64,000 nucleotides of DNA, from contig NZ_CP084951.1 of assembly GCF_022788655.1 (NCBI RefSeq), positions 124,001 through 188,000 of the forward strand. The letters are read 5' to 3'. Under the pieces are notes generated by a model that did not search any database, had not been told where the DNA came from, and saw nothing but the letters and a program-made list of their open reading frames with translations. The position numbers and the translations under genes were made by a program. Origin of the DNA: Sulfitobacter indolifex (GTDB lineage Bacteria; Pseudomonadota; Alphaproteobacteria; Rhodobacterales; Rhodobacteraceae). This document shows, one piece after another, positions 1 through 8,477 of this stretch (position 1 is its first letter; every line of letters begins with the position of its first letter).

Positions 1-1103
1 CCGGTTGAAGACGCCTCCCCACAGACCCAGAGCCCTGCGAGGCTGGACCGTCCTTGCGCATCGGTCGCGACACCGCCCATATGGTAATGCGCAGCGGCGG
101 CCACCGGGATCGGTTGCGCCACAGGGTCAATGCCATTGCGCGCGCATGCAGCGGCGACGGCGGGATAGTCGGTCATCACCGCAGCCCCCAAGGCTGCGCG
201 GGTATCGAGCATGGGGCGCAGCCCCGCTTGCGTTTGGGCAAAGATCGCACGGGCCACGATGTCGCGCGGGGCGAGTTCGGCGAGCGGGTGCACGTCAGCC
301 ATGAACCGCGCGCCCTCGCGGTTGATCAAATGCGCCCCGGCGCCGCGCAGGGCTTCGGTAGCCAGCGGTGCCGGGTCTTCGCCGCAGTCGATGGCGGTGG
401 GGTGGAATTGCACGAACTCGGCATCGGCGATGAGCGCGCCAGCGCGGGCGGCCATGCCGATCACCTGCCCGCGAATGCGGGCCGGGTTGGTCGTCAGCGC
501 ATAAAGCCCGCCCGAGCCGCCGCCCGCCAACAACACCCCCGCGCCACGCAGCATGACGGGGGCGGAGCCTTCGGGCCGGGCCAATTCGATCTCAACGCCG
601 GTCACCTTGGTGCCATCGCTGTCCAAACCACGGGCCAGCACGCCCTCAAGCACTTGGATCGACGGCGTGTCGCGGACCCGCTCAATCAAGGCGCGCATGA
701 TCTCGGCCCCGGCCTGATCGCCCTGCACCCGCACGACACGGGCAAAGCTATGCGCCGCCTCGCGGGACATGACATAGCCGCCGTCGGCGCTGCGGTCGAA
801 GGCGGTGCCAAAGTCGGTTAGGGCCAAGATATGGGCACGGGCCTCTTCGGTCACAGTCGCGGCGACGCGAGCCTCGACCGTGCCCGCACCGGCAGCGATG
901 GTGTCTAACGCGTGGGCCTCTGGGCTATCGGCCTGCGCCATGGCGGCGGCCACACCGCCCTGCGCCCAAGCGGAACTGGCCCCCGACCCGAGCGTGTCAG
1001 GCGAGATCAGCACAACCGGACGCGGCGCAAGACAGAGCGCGGCATAGAGCGCGCCCAGCCCGGCCCCAACGATGATGATCCTGCCGGTTGTGATGTCTTG
1101 CAC
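1..1103 (-). CDS. nadB: L-aspartate oxidase NadB (3' part cut by window edge)
   Basis: FAD-dependent enzyme that oxidises L-aspartate to iminoaspartate, the first step of de novo NAD synthesis in the cytoplasm. A GTG start at 1103 opens a frame that stays open to the left edge, giving 367 residues and lacking the C-terminal part. Near the start the protein reads RIIIVGAGLGALYAAL, the dinucleotide-binding fold for FAD, then SGASSAWAQGGVAAAM, typical of NadB. At the window edge it reads HMGGVATDAQGRSSLAGLW followed by GEASSTG, the conserved FAD-contacting segment of this family. It starts 12 bases after the nadA stop, so the two are almost surely co-transcribed; their products act in sequence. 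No good ribosome site precedes the GTG, which suggests coupling to nadA translation. The name is secure; the exact start is less so. Confidence 0.93.
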   Translation of the reverse strand, partial: MQDITTGRIIIVGAGLGALYAALCLAPRPVVLISPDTLGSGASSAWAQGGVAAAMAQADSPEAHALDTIAAGAGTVEARVAATVTEEARAHILALTDFGTAFDRSADGGYVMSREAAHSFARVVRVQGDQAGAEIMRALIERVRDTPSIQVLEGVLARGLDSDGTKVTGVEIELARPEGSAPVMLRGAGVLLAGGGSGGLYALTTNPARIRGQVIGMAARAGALIADAEFVQFHPTAIDCGEDPAPLATEALRGAGAHLINREGARFMADVHPLAELAPRDIVARAIFAQTQAGLRPMLDTRAALGAAVMTDYPAVAAACARNGIDPVAQPIPVAAAAHYHMGGVATDAQGRSSLAGLWVCGEASST

Positions 1104-1115
1104 GGGGCGCGGCCC

Positions 1116-2168
1116 TTACAGGCCGAGTTCGCGGGAGAGATCGATCATCCGCTGCACCGCCACGCGCGCCTTGGCGGCCACTTCAGCCTCAACTTCAACC
1201 GCGCCGGACATGGTGTGCAGTGACCACAGCACTTTCTCCAACGTGATCTTTTTCATGTAGGGGCACATGTTGCAGGGGCCGACGAAATCGACCTCGGGGA
1301 GCTCATCGGCAATGTTCGACGCCATGGAGCATTCGGTGACCAGCATCGCTTTGGCGGGTTTTTCGCGGTGAACATAGTCGATGATCCCGCTGGTGGAGCC
1401 TGAGAAATCCGCTTCGGCCACCACATCTGGCGGGCATTCGGGATGCGCGATGATGCGGGTGTCGGGGTTCCACTCGCGGTAGTCTGCGATGTCTTTCGCG
1501 GTATAGCGTTCGTGCACGATGCAGGCGCCATCCCACCAGACGATCCGCTTTTGCGGCACCAGTTTGGCGATGTTCTGGGCGAGGTATTTGTCCGGCGTCA
1601 TGATCACCGTGTCGCTCTCCATCGCTGCAACGATCTGCGCCGCGTTCGACGATGTGCAGCAGATGTCAGACGCGGCTTTCACCTCGGCTGTGGTGTTCAC
1701 ATAGGTCACCACTGGCGCGCCGGGATATTGCGCTCGCATCTGCGCCACCCCTTCGGCGGTGATGCTTTCGGCGAGCGAGCAGCCCGCTTCCATATCGGGG
1801 ATCAACACGGTCTTCGACGGGTTCAGAATTTTCGATGTTTCGGCCATGAAATGCACGCCGCATTGCACAATCACATCGGCCTCGACCTCGGTCGCTTTGA
1901 TCGCCAGTTGCAGGCTGTCGCCGACGAAATCTGCAATGCCGTGATAGATATCAGGCGTCATGTAATTATGCGCGAGGATCACCGCGTTGCGCTCTTTTTT
2001 CAGCTTGTTGATCGCGGCGACATAGGGCGCGTGAATGGCCCAATCGGGGGGTGAAACGACGCGGTCCATCTTGGCATAGAGATCGGCCATTTCAGCGGCC
2101 AACGCAGGCGATGGCGCGAGGTCATAATGGCGCTCAAGCTCGCTGGGCGAAAAGATTTCATCACGCAT
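1116..2168 (-). CDS. nadA: Quinolinate synthase NadA
   Basis: Condenses iminoaspartate with dihydroxyacetone phosphate to quinolinate, using a [4Fe-4S] cluster. I chose the ATG at 2168 (350 aa) over the one at 2201 because GGAGGGGG lies 7 bases before it, and the extra 11 residues of the longer form are not family-like. Conserved pieces: [12 protein letters not shown] near residue 65, [12 protein letters not shown] (Cys103), [10 protein letters not shown] (Cys170/171) and [14 protein letters not shown] near 297-310. The three cysteine regions match the three cluster ligands known in NadA. Length is normal for the family. It is first in the operon with nadB. The quinolinate phosphoribosyltransferase gene nadC, often third, would lie outside the window. 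Confidence 0.96.
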   Translation of the reverse strand: MRDEIFSPSELERHYDLAPSPALAAEMADLYAKMDRVVSPPDWAIHAPYVAAINKLKKERNAVILAHNYMTPDIYHGIADFVGDSLQLAIKATEVEADVIVQCGVHFMAETSKILNPSKTVLIPDMEAGCSLAESITAEGVAQMRAQYPGAPVVTYVNTTAEVKAASDICCTSSNAAQIVAAMESDTVIMTPDKYLAQNIAKLVPQKRIVWWDGACIVHERYTAKDIADYREWNPDTRIIAHPECPPDVVAEADFSGSTSGIIDYVHREKPAKAMLVTECSMASNIADELPEVDFVGPCNMCPYMKKITLEKVLWSLHTMSGAVEVEAEVAAKARVAVQRMIDLSRELGL

Positions 2169-2303
2169 GGTCGGTCCCCCTCCGGCCTTGGCGCGTGTCA
2201 CGGCACCGCGCTGGACACCACACCCGGCGGTTTGGCCATAGACGACTGGGGGCAGGTGGGCAAGCCGATACCCTTTATGGCAAGGGCTTTCACTCGGTGG
2301 GGA

Positions 2304-3176
2304 TCAAGTGAACTTGCGGAACAATCGGGTCTGGTCGAACATCTCTTCCAGCCGTTCTGCCCGTTCTTTGGTGTCGGCCCAATTGATGTCCTGCATGGAG
2401 GAGATCACACTCTCTACCAGCAGCAGCGTCGCTGCGGCACTGTCCCATGCCGAGGGCGCGACGATGCGGCTGGAGAAACAGATATCGGCCAGGCTGTGCA
2501 CGGGTGAGCGCCATTGATCTGTGAACAGAATGATTTTCGCCCCCCGCGCATGGGCCATTTCCGCCAGTTTCAGCGTGTTATTCTCATAGCGACGCACGTC
2601 GAAGATGACGAAGACATCGCCTTCGCCTACGTCCAACAGGTAATGCGGCCATGCGTTGGAGGTAGACTGGATATGGGTCACTTTTGGGCGGATGATCTGG
2701 GCGTGCAGGAATAGATATTCCGCCATCGTGTGCGTGATACGCCCGCCGACGATATAAAGCGGATGCTTTGTGTCCGCGATCATCGCGCAGGCGCGGTCAA
2801 AGGTGGCGGGTTCAATCTGGCCCAGCGTATGGCGGATGTTGTCGATCACCGCGTCGGTGAACCGGTTGAGCACATGGCCCGACGGCGCACCTTCGGCCCA
2901 TGTGTCATGTTTGGCGATGGGGTTCTTGGCCTTGGCCTTCAATTCCTCGCGCAGCTCGTTCTGGAACTCCGGGTAGCCCTTGAAACCCAGCTTTTGCACC
3001 ATCCGCGCCACGGTGGGAGTCGAGACATTGGCGTCCTTGGCGAGTGCGGTCAGCGGGCCGAGGCCGGAGGCGGGGTAGTTTTCGAGAATCGAATGGGCCA
3101 ACTGCCGTTCGGCGCGGGTCAAACGGTCCAGTTCTTGCTGGATGCGGTCGGAAATCGTCAGTGCCGGTTCAGCCAT
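2304..3176 (-). CDS. RpiR-family transcriptional regulator (HTH_6 + SIS)
   Basis: Predicted DNA-binding regulator of 290 aa. The N-terminal RpiR helix-turn-helix covers about residues 8-85, including LTALAKDANVSTPTVARMVQKLGF. The C-terminal SIS domain, about 125-260, contains LYIVGGRITHTMAEYLF; such domains usually bind phosphosugars or related ligands. The ATG at 3176 is preferred over the longer frame because AGAGAGG sits 6 bases upstream. It is transcribed divergently from the amidohydrolase, TRAP, ligase and dehydrogenase operon, so it is the likely local regulator (inference). An imperfect inverted repeat of TGTAAT type lies in the shared promoter region. The inducer cannot be read from the sequence. 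Confidence 0.88.
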   Translation of the reverse strand: MAEPALTISDRIQQELDRLTRAERQLAHSILENYPASGLGPLTALAKDANVSTPTVARMVQKLGFKGYPEFQNELREELKAKAKNPIAKHDTWAEGAPSGHVLNRFTDAVIDNIRHTLGQIEPATFDRACAMIADTKHPLYIVGGRITHTMAEYLFLHAQIIRPKVTHIQSTSNAWPHYLLDVGEGDVFVIFDVRRYENNTLKLAEMAHARGAKIILFTDQWRSPVHSLADICFSSRIVAPSAWDSAAATLLLVESVISSMQDINWADTKERAERLEEMFDQTRLFRKFT

Positions 3177-3220
3177 GGGCGCCTCTCTTTTGACGAGTAA
3201 TAGCACAAACTGCGCGAGGG

Positions 3221-3250
3221 TGTAATAAATCCGACATAATTTTGTTGACA
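3221..3250. promoter_or_regulatory. Candidate RpiR operator / divergent promoter region
   Basis: AT-rich segment between the divergent regulator and amidohydrolase genes. Its ends, TGTAATAAAT and TTTGTTGACA, form an imperfect inverted repeat with TGT...ACA outer bases. Known RpiR-family operators (HexR, MurR) often carry TGTAAT-like half-sites, so autoregulation and control of the operon are plausible. The assignment rests on shape and position only. Confidence 0.3.
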
Positions 3251-3316
3251 GACGCGACCGTCCGCAGGAGGTTCGATGCAACACAGGGGGATCGTGTGCC
3301 GGGGAAAAGCAACGCA

Positions 3317-4075
3317 ATGCAGGAGGCCGTTGAGGTGATCAACGCAGGCGCCAAGGCGTCAGTGGTGTTGGTCTGTGAGCATGCGTCCCGTGATATTCCT
3401 GCGCAGTTTGAAGATCTTGGCCTCGATGCCGCAGCTCGGGAAAGCCATGTCGCATGGGACCCCGGCGCGTTGAGTGTTGCGCGTCGAATGTCGGATGAAT
3501 TGGATGCCGTGCTGGTCGCAGGCCGCGTCTCGCGGTTGGTCTACGACTGCAACCGCCCGCCAGAAGCGCCCGGCGCGATGCCTGCGCAAAGCGAGATTTT
3601 CGCGATCCCCGGCAATGCGACACTCGACGAGGCAGCCCGCGCCGAACGGGTAAAGCGCTACTACGAGCCGTTCCGCGCCACGCTTGCCGCCACGATCAAG
3701 CGGGTTGATGCGCCGGTGATCGTCACCGTGCACAGTTTCACACCGATCTATCACGGTAAGCCCCGCGCGGTGGAGATTGGTATTCTGCATGACAGCGATA
3801 CCCGCTTGGCTGATGCAATGCTCGCCGTCGCAGCAGATCACACCGACCTCAAGGTCGAGCGCAACGAACCCTATGGCCCCCAAGACGGCGTGACCCATAC
3901 GCTGAAAGAACATGGTTTGGTGCATGGCCATCCGCATGTCATGTTGGAAATCCGCAATGACCTGATCACAACCGAGGCCGAGCAGCAGCAGATGGGCGAG
4001 GTGATCAGCAACTGGCTGCGCGCCGCGCTTGAGCGGCCCGAAATGAGTGACGCGATGAAGGACGCCAGACCATGA
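3317..4075 (+). CDS. N-formylglutamate amidohydrolase-family protein
   Basis: Member of the N-formylglutamate deformylase (HutG-like) family, 252 aa, which hydrolyses an amide bond to release glutamate. Family signs are SVVLVCEHASRDIP near residue 15, AWDPGAL near 50, VTVHSFTPIY near 135, and HDSD and LEIRNDL further on; the His and Glu residues in these are the expected zinc ligands. I give the ATG at 3317 because the preceding AVEVIN residues are family-like. A GTG at 3335 has a stronger ribosome site (AGGAGG, 8 bases away) and may be the real start. The stop overlaps the next gene by 4 bases (ATGA). No histidine-degradation genes are nearby, so a role in hydrolysing a gamma-glutamyl or N-acyl-glutamate intermediate of this operon is an attractive inference. 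Confidence 0.8.
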   Translation: MQEAVEVINAGAKASVVLVCEHASRDIPAQFEDLGLDAAARESHVAWDPGALSVARRMSDELDAVLVAGRVSRLVYDCNRPPEAPGAMPAQSEIFAIPGNATLDEAARAERVKRYYEPFRATLAATIKRVDAPVIVTVHSFTPIYHGKPRAVEIGILHDSDTRLADAMLAVAADHTDLKVERNEPYGPQDGVTHTLKEHGLVHGHPHVMLEIRNDLITTEAEQQQMGEVISNWLRAALERPEMSDAMKDARP

Positions 4076-4638
4076 GATTCATGCGGGGCTATATCCGGCG
4101 CATCGATGCGATGAACCGGCGGATCGGGCGGATCATGATGTATGGCATCTTTGCCCTGATGGGGGTGCTTTTGTGGTCCACCGTCAGCAAGGCGTTCTTC
4201 GTCCCGTCTCTTTGGACGCTGGAAATGGCGCAGTTTGTGATGGTGGGCTATTACATCTTGGGCGGGCCCTATTCGATCCAACTGGGATCGAACGTGCGGA
4301 TGGACCTGCTCTATGGTGATTGGTCGCTGCGCCGGAAGGCTTGGTTTGACCTCATTACCGTATTCTTCCTGATCTTCTATCTCTGCGTGCTGCTCTATGG
4401 TGCAATCAGCTCGACGGCCTATTCACTGGGATACTGGGGGACCGAGCCGTTCAGCTTCTTTAGCGGTCTGGTCACCGGCGCTGAAGAGATCGGCCATATG
4501 GAGAAATCCAGCTCCGCCTGGCGGCCCTATCTATGGCCCATCAAGGTTGTGATGATCGTCGGTATCTTTTTGATGCTGCTGCAATGTCTGTCCGAGCTGT
4601 TGAAAGACGTGCTGCGGCTCAAGGGTGAGGCCATCTGA
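4072..4638 (+). CDS. TRAP transporter small membrane subunit (DctQ family)
   Basis: Integral membrane protein of 188 aa with four predicted helices, at about residues 21-42, 58-75, 95-117 and 158-180, matching the DctQ four-helix plan. In tripartite ATP-independent periplasmic transporters this subunit pairs with the large permease and is needed for uptake driven by an ion gradient. It overlaps the upstream amidohydrolase by 4 bases and the downstream large subunit by 1 base, so all are translated together. The sequence around residues 65-80 (GPYSIQLGSNVRMDLLY) resembles the conserved DctQ motif between helices 2 and 3. The substrate is unknown. Confidence 0.88.
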   Translation: MRFMRGYIRRIDAMNRRIGRIMMYGIFALMGVLLWSTVSKAFFVPSLWTLEMAQFVMVGYYILGGPYSIQLGSNVRMDLLYGDWSLRRKAWFDLITVFFLIFYLCVLLYGAISSTAYSLGYWGTEPFSFFSGLVTGAEEIGHMEKSSSAWRPYLWPIKVVMIVGIFLMLLQCLSELLKDVLRLKGEAI

Positions 4639-5963
4639 TGTCTTATGAAATGATCGCGACATTGATGTTCTCGTCGATGATGTTGATGCTGTTAACGGGC
4701 CAGCGTGTGTTCGGGGCGATTGGCTTTATCGCTGTGGTCTCGGCGCTGCTGCTCTGGGGCGACAAGGGCGGCTATGACATCGGCTTTGCCGCCGCGATGA
4801 AGCTGATGAAATGGTATCCGCTGCTGACCCTGCCGATGTTCATTTTCATGGGCTATGTGCTGAGCGAGAGCCGCATTGCAGATGATCTTTACAAGATGTT
4901 CCACGTCTGGATGGGCGGCGTACGCGGCGGGCTGGCGATTGGGACGATCGGGTTGATGGTGCTGATCTCGGCCATGAACGGGCTAAGCGTGGCGGGTATG
5001 GCGATTGGCTCGACCATCGCGCTGCCGGAACTGCTGAAACGCGGATATGACAAAAGGATGGTGACGGGGGTGATCCAAGCGGGGTCGAGCCTTGGCATCC
5101 TGGTGCCGCCCTCGGTCGTGCTGGTGCTTTACGCGATGATCGCGCGGCAGCCGGTGGGCCAGTTGTGGTTGGCGGGCGTCATTCCGGGGCTCATGATGGC
5201 TGCGATGTTCATCGCTTATATCGTGATCCGCTGTCGTATGAACCCAGAGCTTGGCCCCGTGCTATCGGCTGAGGATCGCGACATTCCCCGCGCCGAGAAG
5301 TTGCGGCTGCTGCGGGCGGGTATCCTGCCTTTGGTGATCTTTGCCGTGATGATGGTGCCGTTTGTGCGCGGCTGGACCAGTCTCGTAGAAAGCTCTGCCA
5401 TTGGGGCAGGCGCGGCCTTCCTTGCTGCCGTGCTCAAGGGCCGTATGACGCGCGAAGTTTTCGAGAACTCGGTGCGCAATACGTTGGGCATCACCTGCAT
5501 GTTCATGTGGATCATTCTCGCAGCCCTCGCCTTTGGCGCGGTCTTTGACGGGCTGGGCGCGGTCAAGGCGATTGAGAGCCTCTTTACCGAGAAGATGAAC
5601 CTGAGCCCGTGGATGATCTTGATCATGATGCAACTCAGCTTCATCATCATGGGCACCTTCCTTGATGACACCGCGATGCTGGTCATCGTGGCGCCACTCT
5701 ATGTGCCTTTGGTCGGTGCGCTGGGCTTTGATCTGATCTGGTATGGTATCCTTTATACGATCACCACGCAGATCGCCTATATGACGCCGCCGTTTGGCTA
5801 TAACCTGTTTTTGATGCGCGCCATGGCTCCGCCAGAGATTACCCTGCGCGACATCTATGCATCGATTACGCCCTTCGTGCTGGTGATGGTCTTGGCGCTG
5901 ATACTTGTCATGGTCTTCCCACAGATCGCGACATGGCTGCCCGATTATATCTACGACAAATAA
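4638..5963 (+). CDS. TRAP transporter large permease subunit (DctM family)
   Basis: Inner-membrane permease of 441 aa, the usual DctM length, with about 11-12 hydrophobic segments. Family sequences include LTLPMFIFMGYVLSES near residue 60, SSLGILVPPSVVLVLYAMI near 150 and TQIAYMTPPFGYNLFLM near 380, the last being a typical DctM signature. It forms the translocation channel together with the DctQ-like subunit and accepts substrate from the periplasmic protein encoded next. The start ATG shares one base with the preceding stop. Operon context with a glutamine-synthetase-like ligase and two dehydrogenases suggests an amine or amino alcohol substrate (inference). Confidence 0.93.
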   Translation: MSYEMIATLMFSSMMLMLLTGQRVFGAIGFIAVVSALLLWGDKGGYDIGFAAAMKLMKWYPLLTLPMFIFMGYVLSESRIADDLYKMFHVWMGGVRGGLAIGTIGLMVLISAMNGLSVAGMAIGSTIALPELLKRGYDKRMVTGVIQAGSSLGILVPPSVVLVLYAMIARQPVGQLWLAGVIPGLMMAAMFIAYIVIRCRMNPELGPVLSAEDRDIPRAEKLRLLRAGILPLVIFAVMMVPFVRGWTSLVESSAIGAGAAFLAAVLKGRMTREVFENSVRNTLGITCMFMWIILAALAFGAVFDGLGAVKAIESLFTEKMNLSPWMILIMMQLSFIIMGTFLDDTAMLVIVAPLYVPLVGALGFDLIWYGILYTITTQIAYMTPPFGYNLFLMRAMAPPEITLRDIYASITPFVLVMVLALILVMVFPQIATWLPDYIYDK

Positions 5964-6013
5964 CAATGAGAGCCGCGAAAAGACGGCCTGATATTTCAAC
6001 AAAGGAGAGACGT

Positions 6014-7051
6014 ATGACCACTCGCAGAAAGTTTCTAAAAGGGGCCGCCGTTGCCGCCCCAGCGGCCCTCGCCGCGCCGTCCATTGTCCATGCCCAAGCG
6101 CCGATCAAATGGCGCCTGCAGACATATGCGGGCGCCGCATTGGGTGAGCAGGTGACCAAGCCTGCCGTCGACTACATCAACGCCGCCGCCAATGGCGAGA
6201 TGGAGATTGAACTGTTCTACGCCGACCAGATCGTCCCCACCGGCGAGCTGTTCCAAGCCATGCAGCGCGGCACCATCGACATGGTGCATTCCGATGATGA
6301 CAGTATGGCCTCCCCCACGCCACTGCAGCAGTTCGGCGGCTACTTCCCCTTTGCCACCAAGCACATCCTCGACGTGCCGGTGCTGTTCAATCAATATGGT
6401 CTGGCCGATATCTGGCGCGAAGAATACGCCAAGGTTGGCGTTGAGTGGCTGTCGGCTGCGGGCCAAGACCCCTGTAACTTCAACACCACCAAAGAGATCA
6501 AGTCGGTCGCCGATCTGGACGGGCTGAAGCTCTATACCTTCCCCACTGCGGGCCGCTTCTTGTCGAAGTTCGGCGTGGTGCCGGTGAACATTCCTTACGA
6601 GGACGCCGAAGTTGCCGTGCAGACAGGCGAATTGGACGGCATGGCGTGGTCCGGTATCACCGAAGACTACACCGTCGGCTGGGCCGATGTGACCGACTAC
6701 TTCCTGACCAACAACATCTCGGGCGCTTGGATCGGGTCGTTCTTCGTGAACCAGCAGCAGTGGGCCGATCTTCCGGATCACCTCAAGCAGTTGGTCATGG
6801 CGGGGATTGAGGCGGGCCACACCTACCGCAACCAGTGGTACTGGGGCGGCGAGGCGCGTCTGCGCGCACAGGGTGATAAGCTCAAGCTTAGCACCGTACC
6901 TGCCGACGAATGGGCCGAGGTCGAAGATGCGGCCAAGGAGTTCTGGACAGAGATCGCCGAAGAAGGCGAAGTGCACGCCAAGATCGTGCAGATCTTCCGC
7001 GACTATAACGACGTCATCAACAAAGCCGGTCCGCCCTATACAAACGGCTGA
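6014..7051 (+). CDS. TRAP transporter substrate-binding protein (DctP family, Tat-type signal)
   Basis: Periplasmic solute receptor of 345 aa. The start at 6014 follows AAAGGAGAGACGT, a strong ribosome site; the longer frame upstream is rejected. The N-terminus TTRRKFLKGAAVAAPAALA has a twin-arginine motif and a hydrophobic stretch ending near the VHAQA cleavage region, so Tat export is likely. The mature part has the DctP-type lobes, with LFQAMQRGTIDMVHSDDD near 75-92 and LDGLKLYTFPTAGRFLSKFG near 175. Signatures are closer to the DctP branch for mono- or dicarboxylates and related polar compounds than to the TAXI branch. It is followed by a hairpin before the ligase gene, which would let the receptor be made in excess. 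Confidence 0.92.
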   Translation: MTTRRKFLKGAAVAAPAALAAPSIVHAQAPIKWRLQTYAGAALGEQVTKPAVDYINAAANGEMEIELFYADQIVPTGELFQAMQRGTIDMVHSDDDSMASPTPLQQFGGYFPFATKHILDVPVLFNQYGLADIWREEYAKVGVEWLSAAGQDPCNFNTTKEIKSVADLDGLKLYTFPTAGRFLSKFGVVPVNIPYEDAEVAVQTGELDGMAWSGITEDYTVGWADVTDYFLTNNISGAWIGSFFVNQQQWADLPDHLKQLVMAGIEAGHTYRNQWYWGGEARLRAQGDKLKLSTVPADEWAEVEDAAKEFWTEIAEEGEVHAKIVQIFRDYNDVINKAGPPYTNG

Positions 7052-7061
7052 ACCGACAACC

Positions 7062-7084
7062 GGGGGCGCGCTGCCTGCGCCCCC
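7062..7084 (+). terminator. Intercistronic hairpin after the TRAP receptor gene
   Basis: An 8-bp perfect GC stem, GGGGGCGC (7062-7069) with GCGCCCCC (7077-7084), and a 7-base loop. It is followed by only a weak pyrimidine run. Such hairpins between a receptor gene and later genes commonly act as partial terminators or 3'-end protectors, giving more receptor than enzyme. Confidence 0.55.
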
Positions 7085-7110
7085 GCCTTACCTCTTGAAG
7101 TGGACTGAAC

Positions 7111-8475
7111 ATGCCCGGCACCCTGACATTCGATGCGCTGAAGAAAATGGTCAAAGACGGCTCGGTGGATACCGTCCTTGCCTGCCTTGTGGACATGCAG
7201 GGCCGGCTGATGGGCAAGCGTTTCCACGCCGTGAACTTCGTTGAGACCTCTTACAAAGAGACCCATTGCTGCAATTACCTGCTGGCGACGGACCTTGTGA
7301 TGTCCACGCCTGAGGGCTTTGCCTCGACCTCATGGGAAACGGGTTACGGCGACTATGTGATGCAGCCTGACCTTGAGACCATCCGCCCGGTGCCGTGGCT
7401 CGAAGGGACCGTGATGGTGCTTTGCGACGTGCTCGACCATGACACCCATTCCCCGGTGCCCCATTCCCCCCGCGCCATGCTGAAAAAGCAGATCGCCCGG
7501 CTGAAAGAGCTGGGCTTTGACGCGATGATGGCCACCGAATTGGAGTTCTTTCTGTTTGAGCAGAGCTTTGACGCGCTGCGCAAAGATGGCTACCGCAACC
7601 TCGTGCCGTTCAGCGGCTACAACGAGGATTACAACATCTTCCAGACCACCAAAGAAGAGAACGTGATGCGCCCCGTGCGCAACCACCTCTTTGCTGCAGG
7701 TCTGCCGATTGAGAATTCCAAAGGCGAGGCCGAGGCGGGGCAGGAAGAGCTTAACATCCGCTATTCCCCGGCCCTCGACTGCGCCGACTACCACACAATC
7801 GCGAAACACGCGGTCAAGGAAATCGCATGGCAACAGGGGCAGGCGGCAAGCTTCTTGCCCAAGTGGGACAAGGACCGGGTCGGCTCCTCCAGCCATGTGC
7901 ATCAGTCGCTGTGGAAAGACGGTAAGCCGATGTTCGTCGATTCCAACGATGAACTGGGCATGTCCGACCTGATGCGCCACTATATGGCCGGTCTGATCGC
8001 CTACGCGCCGGAATACACCTATTTCCTCGCGCCCTATATCAACAGCTACAAGCGTTTCGCCAAAGGCACCTTTGCACCGACCAAGACTGTTTGGTCGGTC
8101 GACAACCGCACCGCGGGTTTCCGCCTGTGCGGGGCAGGGACCAAGGGCGTGCGTGTCGAATGCCGTATTGGCGGATCGGATCTAAACCCTTATCTGGCGC
8201 AGGCGGTCATGCTGGCCGCCGGGATCAAAGGGATCGAAGACAAGATGGAGCTGGCCCCGCCCACACGCGGCGATGCCTACGGTGAAAGCAAAGCCGTCGA
8301 TATCCCCCAGACCCTGCGTGCAGCAACCGAGACCCTGCGCGGCTCGACGTTCTTGCGCGAGGTGTTGGGCGACGATGTAGTGACCCATTACACCCGCGCG
8401 GCGGAATGGGAGCAGGAAGAATATGACCGGGTGGTGACCGATTGGGAAATCGCCCGCGGCTTTGAAAGGGCCTGA
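7111..8475 (+). CDS. Glutamine synthetase-family gamma-glutamyl ligase
   Basis: Protein of 454 aa in the glutamine synthetase superfamily, close in layout to the PuuA/GlnT branch, which joins glutamate to an amine by ATP-dependent gamma-glutamylation. Active-site pieces: TELEFF (142-147), GEAEAGQEE (205-213, metal-binding glutamates), SSSHVHQS (259-266, ATP and metal histidine), NR (332-333) and ECRIGG (350-355). The adenylylation tyrosine segment of the housekeeping enzyme is absent. It lies between a transporter and two dehydrogenases, not near glnB, so it is catabolic rather than the main ammonia-assimilating enzyme (inference). The amine could be ethanolamine, another amino alcohol or a diamine; sequence alone does not decide. 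Confidence 0.88.
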   Translation: MPGTLTFDALKKMVKDGSVDTVLACLVDMQGRLMGKRFHAVNFVETSYKETHCCNYLLATDLVMSTPEGFASTSWETGYGDYVMQPDLETIRPVPWLEGTVMVLCDVLDHDTHSPVPHSPRAMLKKQIARLKELGFDAMMATELEFFLFEQSFDALRKDGYRNLVPFSGYNEDYNIFQTTKEENVMRPVRNHLFAAGLPIENSKGEAEAGQEELNIRYSPALDCADYHTIAKHAVKEIAWQQGQAASFLPKWDKDRVGSSSHVHQSLWKDGKPMFVDSNDELGMSDLMRHYMAGLIAYAPEYTYFLAPYINSYKRFAKGTFAPTKTVWSVDNRTAGFRLCGAGTKGVRVECRIGGSDLNPYLAQAVMLAAGIKGIEDKMELAPPTRGDAYGESKAVDIPQTLRAATETLRGSTFLREVLGDDVVTHYTRAAEWEQEEYDRVVTDWEIARGFERA

Positions 8476-8477
8476 GA

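Noticed and set aside
54..821. Long plus-strand open frame of 255 codons at the left edge
   Set aside because: It is the complement of nadB, which has clear FAD-binding and NadB-specific motifs on the minus strand; the plus frame has no recognisable family or ribosome site.
5262..6002. 246-codon minus-strand frame opposite the TRAP permease
   Set aside because: It is the complement of the DctM-like gene; His/Gln/Arg-rich composition with no domain is typical of antisense shadows in GC-rich DNA.
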